Shown here in pieces: positions 1 to 8,225 of a DNA stretch of 64,000 bases. Positions within the stretch are counted from its first letter, which is position 1, and each line of letters starts with the position of its first letter. The stretch comes from Nesterenkonia sandarakina. GTDB taxonomy: Bacteria > Actinomycetota > Actinomycetes > Actinomycetales > Micrococcaceae. The position numbers were made by a program, and so were the translations under genes. The DNA lies in NCBI RefSeq assembly GCF_003003175.1, contig NZ_PVTY01000013.1, positions 37,883 to 101,882 on the forward strand, written 5' to 3'. The notes under the pieces were generated by a model. The model did not search any database and was not told where the DNA came from. It was given only the letters and a program-made list of their open reading frames with translations.

Positions 1-1
1 C

Positions 2-424
2 CGGTCCGCGGCCTTCGCACACCTGCTCGACCTGGACCTCTCCCACGGGGTCAGCCAGGTCTCGCTCATCGACGGCCAGAGCACCCGCAGCATCGATGTG
101 CTCACCGACGTGCGCGGCACCGACGTCCTGGTGGCGTTCTCGATGCGCCGCTATCGTCGGGAGACGGCTGAGCTGGTGCACGCCTTCGCCCAGCGCGGCG
201 GCACGGTCGTCGCGGTCACAGACTCGGCCGAGTCCCCGTTGGTGGAGCCGGCCAGCGAAGTCGTCATCGTCCCCACCGACTCCGCCTCGGTCACGGACTC
301 CGCCACCGGCATCGCCGCGGTGATCCACCTGCTCACCGCGCTGACCACCGCAAGTGCCAAGGGAAGCCGCCGTCGGCTGACCGAGAGAGAATCACTGATC
401 CAAGAGATGGGACTGTATATCTGA
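2..424 (+). CDS. RpiR/MurR-family regulator, C-terminal SIS domain (5' partial)
   Basis: The frame is open from the first bases of the window and ends at a TGA at 422-424, so the N-terminal helix-turn-helix lies upstream. What remains resembles a sugar isomerase (SIS) domain: an alternating strand/helix pattern with VLVAFSMRRYRRET, then GGTVVAVTDS, then SPLVEPASEVVIV. SIS domains of RpiR regulators bind phosphosugars and control DNA binding. The stop overlaps the start of the next gene (TGATG), so the two are probably translationally coupled and the regulator likely controls that enzyme. The effector cannot be told from this fragment. Confidence 0.8.
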   Translation, partial: RSAAFAHLLDLDLSHGVSQVSLIDGQSTRSIDVLTDVRGTDVLVAFSMRRYRRETAELVHAFAQRGGTVVAVTDSAESPLVEPASEVVIVPTDSASVTDSATGIAAVIHLLTALTTASAKGSRRRLTERESLIQEMGLYI

Positions 425-1554
425 TGCGCGCCACAGAGATCGTGCTCCACGACGTCGAGCTGCCCCTGCGCCACGCCTTCGAGACCAGCTCGCACCGGAA
501 GTCCTCGCTGCGCCACCTGCTGGTGGAGATGATCGCCGAGGACGGGACCACCGGATGGGGCGAGATCGCCTCCCCCGCGGGCCCCTTCTACGCCCCCGAG
601 ACGACGACGACGGCCTGGCAGACGGCCGTCGAGCACCTGATCCCCGCCGTCCTCGGCGCCGAGTGGGACCACCCCGACGAGATCGCGGGACTCTACGCCA
701 AGGTGCGCGGGAACTACTTCGCCAAGGCCGGGATTGAGATGGCCGCATGGACCCTGTGGACCCAGGCTCAGTCGGTTCCGCTGGCACGGGCCCTCGGCGG
801 GGACCGCGACTCGGTCATCGCCGGAGTCTCGCTGGGCATCGAGCCCAGCATCGACGCGCTGCTCACCGAGGTGACCCGTCACGTGGAGTCCGGCTATCCC
901 CGGGTGAAGCTTAAGATCGCGCCGGGATGGGATGTGGAGCCGGTGCGCGCGGTGCGTGAGGCCTTCCCTGATCTCGATGTCCATGTCGACGCCAACGGCG
1001 CCTACCCGGGCTCCACCGAACCTGGGGGTGAGGCGGCCTTCGAGGTGCTGCGCGCCCTGGATCCGTTCCGGCTGACCATGATCGAGCAGCCCTTCGCTCC
1101 GAAGAACTTCCTGGACCACGCGCGCCTCACCGCGGCGCTGACGACCCCGGTCTGCCTGGACGAGTCGGTGGAGACCCTCGATGATCTGCGCACCGCGCTG
1201 GCCCTGAAGGCTGGCAACGTGCTCAACATCAAGGTCTCCCGGATGGGTGGGCTCAGCGCAGCCCGTGATGCCCACGCGATCGCGTCGGCCGCCGGTTGGC
1301 CGGTCTGGTGTGGAGGCATGCACGAATTCGGCGTCGGTCGGCTGGCGAACGTTGCCCTCTCCTCACTGCCGGGCTTCACGCTGCCCTCGGACGTGTCCGC
1401 CTCCGGGAAGTACTACGCCGAAGACATCATCGATCCGCCGGTCACCGCCGAGCAGGGCGTGGTGCAGGTCCCGACCACCCCCGGGCTGGGCCACGGGGTG
1501 CGCGCGGAGGTCATCGCCGCCCACGCGACCCGGCGGCAGCGCTTCCAGGCCTGA
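424..1554 (+). CDS. Enolase-superfamily enzyme of the o-succinylbenzoate synthase / N-acylamino acid racemase type
   Basis: The 376-residue protein has the muconate-lactonizing-enzyme fold order: an N-terminal capping domain, then a barrel with the KxK motif in VKLKIAP, metal ligands in HVDANGAY, MIEQPF and CLDES, and the second catalytic lysine in LNIKVSR. This set is typical of the OSBS/NSAR group, which dehydrates SHCHC in menaquinone synthesis or racemizes N-acylamino acids. Its ATG overlaps the stop of the RpiR gene. Pairing with a SIS-domain regulator instead of men genes leans slightly towards a racemase or dipeptide-epimerase-like role. The class is clear but the substrate is not. Confidence 0.85.
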   Translation: MRATEIVLHDVELPLRHAFETSSHRKSSLRHLLVEMIAEDGTTGWGEIASPAGPFYAPETTTTAWQTAVEHLIPAVLGAEWDHPDEIAGLYAKVRGNYFAKAGIEMAAWTLWTQAQSVPLARALGGDRDSVIAGVSLGIEPSIDALLTEVTRHVESGYPRVKLKIAPGWDVEPVRAVREAFPDLDVHVDANGAYPGSTEPGGEAAFEVLRALDPFRLTMIEQPFAPKNFLDHARLTAALTTPVCLDESVETLDDLRTALALKAGNVLNIKVSRMGGLSAARDAHAIASAAGWPVWCGGMHEFGVGRLANVALSSLPGFTLPSDVSASGKYYAEDIIDPPVTAEQGVVQVPTTPGLGHGVRAEVIAAHATRRQRFQA

Positions 1555-1640
1555 ACCCCCGTCCGGGGCGCAGTATCCTGGCATGACCTGACATCGAGCA
1601 GCGTTCGAGAAGTCTCACCGGCTGAGAGGCAGCGATCACC

Positions 1641-1919
1641 ATGGTCACCGCATTCGTGATGATGAAGACCGATCCGCACCGGATCCCCGAGTCCGCGCAG
1701 GACATCGCCAATATCGATGAAGTCCAGGCCGTCTATTCGGTCACCGGGAAATGGGATCTGGTGGCGATGGTGAAGACTCCGAATCTGGAGGATCTCAGCG
1801 ACCTGGTCCCGGCGAAGATCTCCAAGGTGGCCACGGTGCATGACACCGAGACCATGGTCGCGTTCCGGACCTATTCGGACCAGGAGCTCGAAGCCAGCTT
1901 CAGCCTCGGCGGAGAGTAG
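1641..1919 (+). CDS. Stand-alone Lrp/AsnC ligand-binding (RAM) domain protein
   Basis: This 92-residue protein consists only of the effector-binding half of Lrp/AsnC regulators: FVMMKTDP, IDEVQAVYSVTGKWDLVAMVKT, then a helix and TVHDTETMVAF. There is no helix-turn-helix. Such proteins bind amino acids and form ring oligomers, and some modulate full-length Lrp proteins; that role here is inference from the family. It starts at an ATG after a purine-rich stretch and lies alone between the enolase-type gene and the convergent TRAP transporter genes. Confidence 0.85.
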   Translation: MVTAFVMMKTDPHRIPESAQDIANIDEVQAVYSVTGKWDLVAMVKTPNLEDLSDLVPAKISKVATVHDTETMVAFRTYSDQELEASFSLGGE

Positions 1920-2022
1920 CCTCAGTGTTCTCGGCGCTCCAGTGTTGTCGACGCCTCATTGCTGCGGCGCCTGGGTGATCCTGCGCCTCAGTTGCCCGAG
2001 GCCCGCTTAGCCTCAGGTCGGC

Positions 2023-4140
2023 TCACGCCATGCCCGGTGCTGGATTCTCCACCGAACCGCCGCCTCGGGCGGTGACATGGGCGTCGTCGTCGGTTTCGGT
2101 CTTCTCTGAAGACCCATCCCCGCGTCCGCGATGCACCAGCTGCAGCACCACTGCCACGGCGAGGCCCACCATGCCGCCGACGGAGATCATCAGATCCGGA
2201 TAGATCAGCATGAGGCCACCGACGATCAGCAGCGTCCGCTCGACCACGTTGGCACGCAGCAGCAGATACCCGGCAAGACCCGCGGCCAGCGCGATCATCC
2301 CCACGATCACGGTGACCAGGGCGATCGTGAGCTCGTCCCACGTGCCTTGGAGCAGCAGCGCCGGCTCCAGGATGAAGGCGTACGGGATCAGGAAGCCGGC
2401 AAGCGCGATCTTCACCGCCGCGACGCCGGCAGCCATCGGGTTGGCCCCGGCGATGCCGGCACCCGCGTAGGCCGCGAGACAGACCGGCGGCGTGATGTCC
2501 GCGAGGATGCCGAAGAAGAACACGAACATGTGCGCCGCGATCAGCGGAACGTCGAAGTTGTTGTACAAGATCGGCGCCGCAACTGAGGCGGTGACCACGT
2601 AATTCGCAGTGGTCGGCAGGCCCATGCCCAGGATGATGCAGGCGATCATCACGAAGAAGAGCACCAGCAGGAAGCTGCCGCCGGCGAGGTTCACCAGCCC
2701 GCGGCCGAGCTGACCGCCCAGACCGGTGGCCGTCACGGTGCCCGCGACGATGCCGGCTGTGGCGCAGGCCGCGATCACCGGCAGCGCGGTGCGTGCCGCG
2801 GCGATGAAGAGCTCCACAAATCCGCGCACGTTGAGCCGTGTCGAGGACCGGAAGAAGCTCAGGACCACCGCCGTCGCAATGCCTAGCAGCGCCGCACGGG
2901 TGGGCGTCAGGCCAGCGATCAGCGTGCCGATGATCACGACCAGCGGCAGCAAGAGATCGGCGCGGGTGACCAGCGATCGGATGCTGGGCAGGTCCTCGAC
3001 CGGAAGCCCCTTGATCTCCCGACGCTTCGCCTCGAAGTGCACCGAGAGGAAGGCGCCCAGGAAATAGAGCACCGCAGGGATGATGGCGATGACGATCAGA
3101 TCGTTGTACTCCAGGTCCGGCACGTTCTGCGCCATGATGAACGCCGCGGCACCCATGATCGGGGGCATCAGCTGTCCACCGGTGGAGGCAGTGGCCTCGG
3201 TGGCGGCGGCGAAGTGTGGCTTGAACCCGGCCTTCTTCATGATCGGGATCGTGAAGGAGCCGGAAGCCACCGTGTTGGCCACCGAGGAGCCAGAGACCAT
3301 GCCCTGCAGCCCCGAGGCGGCGACGGCGGCCTTGGCCGGCCCGCCGGTGTACTTGCCGGCGGCGCGGAAGGCGAGGTCGTTGAAGAACTGGCCGATGTTG
3401 GTGCGAAGCAGGACCACGGCGAAGAGCAGGAAGAGGAAGATGAAGTTCGCCGAGACCTGCAGCGGCGTGCCGAAGATCGACCTGGTGGAGAGGAAGGTCT
3501 CCGTCGCGAAGGCGTCCCAGGAGCGTCCGCGGTGCGGGAAGATCGGGCTCATATTGCCGAAGACCGCGTAGGCGATGGCGCAGCCAGCGATGATCACGAT
3601 CGGCAGACCGACACAGCGGCGCGTGGCTTCGAGGACCAGCAGAGTGCCGGCCACTGCGACGGCGTAGTCCAGCGCGCTGAAGCCGAGGATCTGCACGGCG
3701 TTGCCGACCAGGTACTCGTAGCGGAACACGATGTAGAGGTTGACCGCCATACCTGCTGCCGCGAGCACGGCGTCGTACCAGGGGACGCCGCGGCCGCGAC
3801 CGACCAGGACGTCCTTCCAGAGCACTCCCGTGGGCTTGAGGTCGAGCAGCTTCTTGCTCGCCGGGTAGAGCAGGAAGACCAGGGAGGTGGCGCCTGCGAG
3901 ATGCAGGGCGCCGTGGATCCAGCCGGTGAAGGGTCGCTCGAGCGCGTAGTACAGGTGGTAGAGCGTGAAGGCCACGGACAGGCCGCCCACGATCCATGTC
4001 CACCAGCCCAGGTCCGTCCGGAAGCGGCTCGAGGTGTCGTGCTGCCGAAGGATCTCGGCTGCTCGTTCCTCAGCACCGACCCCCGGCTCCTGCTGGTCAG
4101 CGGGAGCCGGGGAGCGATTCTCAGCAGTGCTGCGTGTCAC
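2023..4140 (-). CDS. TRAP transporter permease, fused DctQ-DctM type (TAXI system)
   Basis: A 705-residue, strongly hydrophobic protein. Residues about 45-190 hold the small (DctQ-like) membrane segments; the rest is the large DctM-like domain, with GSSVANTVASGSFTIPIMKKAG and GMGLPTTANYV, both characteristic of TRAP 4TM/12TM permeases. It uses ion gradients to import the ligand captured by the binding protein. Its ATG overlaps the stop of the upstream binding-protein gene by four bases (ATGA), giving a two-gene operon. The C-terminus ends with several further membrane segments and a short charged tail. The substrate is unknown; TAXI systems are often linked to dicarboxylates or glutamate. Confidence 0.93.
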   Translation of the reverse strand: MTRSTAENRSPAPADQQEPGVGAEERAAEILRQHDTSSRFRTDLGWWTWIVGGLSVAFTLYHLYYALERPFTGWIHGALHLAGATSLVFLLYPASKKLLDLKPTGVLWKDVLVGRGRGVPWYDAVLAAAGMAVNLYIVFRYEYLVGNAVQILGFSALDYAVAVAGTLLVLEATRRCVGLPIVIIAGCAIAYAVFGNMSPIFPHRGRSWDAFATETFLSTRSIFGTPLQVSANFIFLFLLFAVVLLRTNIGQFFNDLAFRAAGKYTGGPAKAAVAASGLQGMVSGSSVANTVASGSFTIPIMKKAGFKPHFAAATEATASTGGQLMPPIMGAAAFIMAQNVPDLEYNDLIVIAIIPAVLYFLGAFLSVHFEAKRREIKGLPVEDLPSIRSLVTRADLLLPLVVIIGTLIAGLTPTRAALLGIATAVVLSFFRSSTRLNVRGFVELFIAAARTALPVIAACATAGIVAGTVTATGLGGQLGRGLVNLAGGSFLLVLFFVMIACIILGMGLPTTANYVVTASVAAPILYNNFDVPLIAAHMFVFFFGILADITPPVCLAAYAGAGIAGANPMAAGVAAVKIALAGFLIPYAFILEPALLLQGTWDELTIALVTVIVGMIALAAGLAGYLLLRANVVERTLLIVGGLMLIYPDLMISVGGMVGLAVAVVLQLVHRGRGDGSSEKTETDDDAHVTARGGGSVENPAPGMA

Positions 4141-5141
4141 GGCAGGTCAATGCCCTGCTCGTCGAAGTAGCGCTCAGCGCCGGGGTGCAGCGGGATGTCC
4201 CCGATGCCCGTCAGAGCGTTCTCCTCGGTGATGTTCTCGCCGATCTCGAGCGTGACGTCGCCGGCGTTCTCCAGGGTGGCGGCCGTGATCTCGTAGCCGA
4301 GGTCCTCGCTGACCTGAGTGGTGGAGGCGACCAGTGCGGCGAACACCGAGACCGTGGTGACGTCCTCATCGAGGAAGTCGTAGGCGTCGGCGGCGATGTC
4401 GTAGGACTCGGCACCGGACTCGCCCGAGATGGTCTCGGTCATGTCGTCTTCGATGCCCAGCAGCGCAACATCGGTGGAGGCCGCCAGCTGGGTCAGCCCT
4501 GCCACCGGGACGCCGACGACGAAGATCGACGCGTCGATCTGTCCGTCGGCGAGCATGTCCGTCGAGGTGCCGAAGTCGGCGACCTCGGCGGTGTAGTCGC
4601 CCTCTTCGATCCCGTGCGCGGAGAGGATCGCGTCGGAGATCGCGCGGGTGCCCGAGCCGACGTCGCCCACGGCGATGGTCTGTCCTTCGAGATCCTCGAT
4701 GGACTCGATCCCGGAGTCTTCGCGGACGATGATGTGCGCGGCCTCGGGGTAGAGGTTGGCGATCCAGCCGAAGTTGTCCAGGGCCACGCCGTCGAGGTCC
4801 TCGATCTCGCCATTGACGCCCATGACGGCCGTGTCGTTCTGCGTCAGGCCGAGCTGCATCTCTTCCTGGAAGATGCCGCCCAGGTTGTCCGCGGAGCCGC
4901 CGGTCTCGATCGCTGTGACCGAGACGTCTTCGATGTTCTCCTCGAAGATGGTGGCCAGTTCGTCGCCGAGCGGGAAGTAGGTGCCGGCGACGCCGCCGGT
5001 GCCGAAGGTCAGCTCATTGGTGAAGCTGTCCTCGTCTCCGGTCTGGACCTCTTCGTCTCCACCCTCTTCGCCTCCGCCGCAGGCGGACAGGGCAAGGGCG
5101 GCTGCAGCGGTGACTGCAATTGTTGTGCGACGCATTTTCAT
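4137..5141 (-). CDS. TAXI-family TRAP transporter solute-binding lipoprotein
   Basis: The 334-residue protein opens with a lipoprotein signal (MKMRRTTIAV, hydrophobic core, then LSACGGG), so the mature protein should be anchored to the outer face of the membrane. The body shows TAXI features: LTFGTGGVAGTYFPLGDELA near the N-terminus and GQTIAVGDVGSGTRAISDAIL in the middle. The start is supported by AGGAGA six bases upstream of the ATG. It is first in the operon with the fused permease. A TATAGA at 5193-5198 in the long leader is a possible -10. The ligand is not predictable. Confidence 0.93.
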   Translation of the reverse strand: MKMRRTTIAVTAAAALALSACGGGEEGGDEEVQTGDEDSFTNELTFGTGGVAGTYFPLGDELATIFEENIEDVSVTAIETGGSADNLGGIFQEEMQLGLTQNDTAVMGVNGEIEDLDGVALDNFGWIANLYPEAAHIIVREDSGIESIEDLEGQTIAVGDVGSGTRAISDAILSAHGIEEGDYTAEVADFGTSTDMLADGQIDASIFVVGVPVAGLTQLAASTDVALLGIEDDMTETISGESGAESYDIAADAYDFLDEDVTTVSVFAALVASTTQVSEDLGYEITAATLENAGDVTLEIGENITEENALTGIGDIPLHPGAERYFDEQGIDLP

Positions 5142-5360
5142 GAGTCTTCTCCTCAGTCGAGTGATTCAAGGTGCAGTGATCTATGTTCTGGTTCTATACA
5201 CGGTGCGATGTGTAGTCAGCCACTTTACCGTGGCGCAGGACACTTTGCTGGCCTCACGGATACCCTCTCTAGACTGGCGTATACGGATGAGCACGGTGTT
5301 TCGTGTTTTCCGCAGGACGGAACCGGGAGCTGCGGACGACAGGGAAACGGAGGTGGCACG

Positions 5361-6326
5361 GTGACGATCTACATCGACCCACCCAGCTGGCCTGCCCATG
5401 GCACGGTGTTCTCCCACCTGATCTCGGACCACTCGCTCGAGGAGCTGCATCAGATCGCCGGCGCCGCCGGGGTCAGCCGTCGCGCCTTCGACCGGGATCA
5501 CTACGACGTCCCAGCCCACCTGTTCGAAGACCTCACCGTGCTGGGAGCGGTGCCGGTCTCCGGTGGTGAGCTGACTCGGATCCTGCTCGGCTGCGGGCTG
5601 CGGATCCCCGCGGCGCAGCGCCCGGAGAAGCTTCGCCGCAATCTCCAGCGCGCCTGGGCGCGACTGGGCGCGCAGTGGAGCGCCGCCGAGCACGGCAGCG
5701 CGGCCGACGACGCCCTGCTGTCCTCCTGGCTCGCCCCGGACGGGGCGTGGCTGACGCTGGGTGAGGAGCTGCTCACCCGATGGTCCGAGCCGCACCGGAA
5801 CTATCACGCGCCGACCCACCTCAGCGCGGTGCTGCGCGGAGTGGGCACGTTGACGCGAGCAGGTGAGCTGGAACCGGAGCATCGTCCGGTGGTCACCCTG
5901 GCGGCGTGGTTCCACGACGCCGTCTACGCCGGAGTCGTCGGAGCCGATGAGGAGGAGTCAGCGACGCTGGCAGAGGCCCGATTGGCGCCGCTGCTCCCCG
6001 GGCCCGTGGTGGAGGAGACGGCCCGGCTGGTCCGACTCACCACGCATCACGATCCCGACCCTGCTGATCGCAGGGGTGCCGTCCTGGTGGACGCTGACCT
6101 CGAGGTGCTCGCCCGGACTCCGGAGAGCTATGCCCAATACACGGCAGCGGTGCGCGCGGACTACCGCCATGTGGCCGAAGAGGACTTCCTGCGCGGCCGG
6201 GCGCAGGTGCTGGAGCGGCTACTCGACACGCCGTCGCTGTTCCACACCGCCACGGGGGTCCAGCGTTGGGAGCCCCAGGCTCGGGTCAATCTGGCCCGTG
6301 AGCTTGAGCAGCTCAGTCGCCGCTGA
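5361..6326 (+). CDS. DUF4031 and HD-domain phosphohydrolase fusion
   Basis: The GTG at 5361 is chosen because GGAGGTG lies just before it and the product then begins MTIYIDPPSWPAHGTVFSHL, the hallmark of DUF4031. Residues 1 to about 95 are DUF4031, with FDRDHYDVP. Residues about 130-320 are an HD-type metal-dependent hydrolase: HAPTHL, then AAWFHDAVY with the HD pair, LTTHHDP and DADLEVLA. The HD part should hydrolyse a phosphoester; the DUF4031 function is unknown. The reading frame is also open far upstream, but only antisense to the TAXI gene. Its 3' end overlaps the convergent thiamine-binding gene by 14 bases. Confidence 0.88.
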   Translation: MTIYIDPPSWPAHGTVFSHLISDHSLEELHQIAGAAGVSRRAFDRDHYDVPAHLFEDLTVLGAVPVSGGELTRILLGCGLRIPAAQRPEKLRRNLQRAWARLGAQWSAAEHGSAADDALLSSWLAPDGAWLTLGEELLTRWSEPHRNYHAPTHLSAVLRGVGTLTRAGELEPEHRPVVTLAAWFHDAVYAGVVGADEEESATLAEARLAPLLPGPVVEETARLVRLTTHHDPDPADRRGAVLVDADLEVLARTPESYAQYTAAVRADYRHVAEEDFLRGRAQVLERLLDTPSLFHTATGVQRWEPQARVNLARELEQLSRR

Positions 6327-6618
6327 GGCGCTCTTCGAGCCTGGTCACCTTCTCGGTGAGCTGCCCGGTGAATCCCGGTCGGATATCGGCCTTGACCACC
6401 AGGCTGACCCGCGGACTGACCGCCGCCACCGCCTCCGTGGCGCGTCTGATGACGTCGAAGACCTCGTCCCAGTCGCCTTCGATCGTGGTGAACATCGAGG
6501 TCGTCTCATGGGGAAGCCCTGACTCCCGCACCACGCGGACGGCTTCGGCCACGGCTGCGCTGAGCGAACCATCGGTGGTGTCTGCGGCGACGGGCGCGAC
6601 GGAGAAGGCTGCCAACAT
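6313..6618 (-). CDS. MTH1187/YqgV-family thiamine-binding protein
   Basis: A 101-residue single-domain protein: MLAAFSVAPV, SLSAAVAEAVRVVRESGL, TTIEGDWDEVFDVIRRATEA and SLVVKADIRPG match the small ferredoxin-like UPF0045 family, whose members bind thiamine. It probably buffers or senses thiamine in the cytoplasm. The ATG is preceded by TAATCT seven bases upstream, overlapping the tadC stop, so it probably has its own leaderless promoter instead of being a tad gene. No TPP riboswitch is visible. Confidence 0.87.
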   Translation of the reverse strand: MLAAFSVAPVAADTTDGSLSAAVAEAVRVVRESGLPHETTSMFTTIEGDWDEVFDVIRRATEAVAAVSPRVSLVVKADIRPGFTGQLTEKVTRLEERLSGD

Positions 6619-6625
6619 GCGTCAC

Positions 6626-6631
6626 AGATTA
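6626..6631 (-). promoter_or_regulatory. Predicted -10 (TAATCT) of a leaderless promoter
   Basis: TAATCT on the minus strand ends seven bases before the ATG at 6618 and overlaps the tadC stop codon. The same spacing recurs at several other starts in this window. No -35 was identified. Confidence 0.45.
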
Positions 6632-7276
6632 CGCCAGTTCCTGCACCAGTCCCAGCACCACCGGAATCACACCCAGCAGGATGAAGCCCGGCAGGAAGCA
6701 GAGCCCCAGCGGCAGCACCATCTGCACCGACAGCCTGGCGGCCTGTTCTTCTACTGCTGCGCGGCGACGCCGACGCGCCTGGACCGCAGTCAGTTCCAGC
6801 AGCTCCACGGTGGGCGCGCCGGTGGCATGGGCGAATGCCAGCTCTTCGCCGAATTCGCGCAGCTGGGACTGGGCATCCACGCAGGACCAGGCGTCCTTCC
6901 ATGGCTGCCCGGTCACGAGCCCGCGGTGCACCCGGCCCAGTGGGGCGCACCCTGGAACGTCCTCGGAGAGTCGCAGCACGGCGGGCTCGATGCCCACTCC
7001 GGCCCGCAGCATCGCCGCCGTGAGGTCCAGCAGGGTCGCGGCATCGGGCCGGTGCTGCGGGACCGTCCGCTGGGCACGCGGGCGGAGTGAGCTGGCCCGC
7101 CGCGGGAGCCTCGGCCGGGCGACGCGCGGCGCCGATGTGCGGGGTTCCCCGTCGTACGGTCCGAACGCGCGCGGCCGACTCTGCGGCGGCGGAGCAGGCA
7201 GGACCGACAGCATCAGCGCGAGGATCCCGGTCAGCAGGGCGCAGGCAAGGGCTGGGAGCACCTGTGCCTCAGCCAT
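6629..7276 (-). CDS. tadC: Type II secretion system F-family inner-membrane protein, TadC-like
   Basis: This 215-residue protein has an N-terminal membrane segment, a cytoplasmic GspF-like helical bundle (AAMLRAGVGIEPAVLRL, then a region rich in Arg and Glu) and a C-terminal hydrophobic pair (PLGLCFLPGFILLGVIPVVLGL). It should pair with TadB as the membrane platform of a Tad pilus or secretion machine. Its start overlaps the tadB stop by eight bases. Nothing resembling Flp pilin, TadE or TadG follows: the next gene is the thiamine-binding protein. Confidence 0.85.
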   Translation of the reverse strand: MAEAQVLPALACALLTGILALMLSVLPAPPPQSRPRAFGPYDGEPRTSAPRVARPRLPRRASSLRPRAQRTVPQHRPDAATLLDLTAAMLRAGVGIEPAVLRLSEDVPGCAPLGRVHRGLVTGQPWKDAWSCVDAQSQLREFGEELAFAHATGAPTVELLELTAVQARRRRRAAVEEQAARLSVQMVLPLGLCFLPGFILLGVIPVVLGLVQELA

Positions 7277-8225
7277 GCAGGGCCACTGCGCGGATCAGCC
7301 GGGTGCTCCAGCGCCAGCCGAACACCATGCATCCCAGTCCCGCCACCAGGCATCCCCACCCCAGCGGCGAACCGAGCAGCACGGCAAGAGGCTGCGCCCC
7401 CATCAGGGCACCCATGGCCAATCCACCGACGGGCAGCGCCGCCAGGATGAGCTGGGTCATGCGCGGGCCGGCGGCTGCGGTGCGGACGGCACCGTCGAGC
7501 GCGGCCGAGTCCTCCAGCGAGTCGGCTGCCTTGCGGCAGAGCCGGGAGAGCGGAGCCCCAGTGGACTGCGAGAGTGCGTGGATGCTGATCAGTCGTTGGA
7601 GCACCTCGATCAGGACGATGGTGGCGGCGGGGCTGAGCCGGGGCCCGGTGCCCACGCCGGTGCTGGGGTGGGCACCGGTGCGCGGGAGCGTGGCGGCGGG
7701 AAGATCGGCACCGGTCCCGTTGCGGGTCGTGGTGATGTCCCTGGAGAAGGGACCGGCCCTGGAGCGGTCTCCCGCGGTGAAGGAAGCGAGGCTGCGTCGG
7801 AGCGCGACCACGGCACCGAGGCCGGCCTGCTCTGCGGAGGCCGCCCGTTCACAGATCTGCGCGAGCGGGTGCGAGTCCTCCCGCGAGCGCCAATGGGCGC
7901 TCAGGTCAGTCCACGCTTGGGCCTGGGACCGCCCCGACTGCAGCAATGCGGCGTATTGGTGCAGCAGAGACCCGGCATTGCCCCGCAGGTCACCCACGTC
8001 ACCCCCGGTTCTCGATCTCCAGGTCACCGGCAGCTCGCTGAGCCGCGCCCACCCGAGCTGCGACGCGGTGCGCCGCGGACCGGTGAGCAGTGGTCCCGTG
8101 GGCTGGAATTCCGGGCCGCGCCCTGCGATCGGAGTTCCCCGCAGCGGGGGAATGCCGAGAAGCCCTGCGATGAACATGGCGGCGCTGGCGCAGGTCACCA
8201 GGAGAAGCTGTGCGAGATCGGTCAC
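7269..8225 (-). CDS. tadB: Type II secretion system F-family protein, TadB-like
   Basis: The GTG at 8225 overlaps the tadA stop (GTGA), giving 318 residues beginning MTDLAQLLLVTCASAAMFIAGL; the frame stays open upstream only inside tadA. The protein has an N-terminal membrane segment, a GspF-type region (LLHQYAALLQSGRSQAQAW, then VLIEVLQRLISIHALSQSTGAPL) and a C-terminal pair of hydrophobic segments. Residues roughly 150-200 are an Arg/Pro/Gly-rich stretch that looks like an insertion relative to typical TadB. It is likely cotranscribed with tadA and tadC. Confidence 0.85.
   Translation of the reverse strand: MTDLAQLLLVTCASAAMFIAGLLGIPPLRGTPIAGRGPEFQPTGPLLTGPRRTASQLGWARLSELPVTWRSRTGGDVGDLRGNAGSLLHQYAALLQSGRSQAQAWTDLSAHWRSREDSHPLAQICERAASAEQAGLGAVVALRRSLASFTAGDRSRAGPFSRDITTTRNGTGADLPAATLPRTGAHPSTGVGTGPRLSPAATIVLIEVLQRLISIHALSQSTGAPLSRLCRKAADSLEDSAALDGAVRTAAAGPRMTQLILAALPVGGLAMGALMGAQPLAVLLGSPLGWGCLVAGLGCMVFGWRWSTRLIRAVALHG

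Noticed and set aside
5197..5214. TACAC/GTGTA dyad in the TRAP operon leader
   Set aside because: Five-base arms are too short to support an operator call on their own.
3996..5360. Long open frame upstream of the DUF4031-HD gene
   Set aside because: It is antisense to the TAXI and TRAP genes; the real start is the GTG at 5361 with a Shine-Dalgarno and a DUF4031 N-terminus.
6313..6660. TPP riboswitch for the thiamine-binding gene
   Set aside because: The gene appears leaderless and no THI-box motif is visible.
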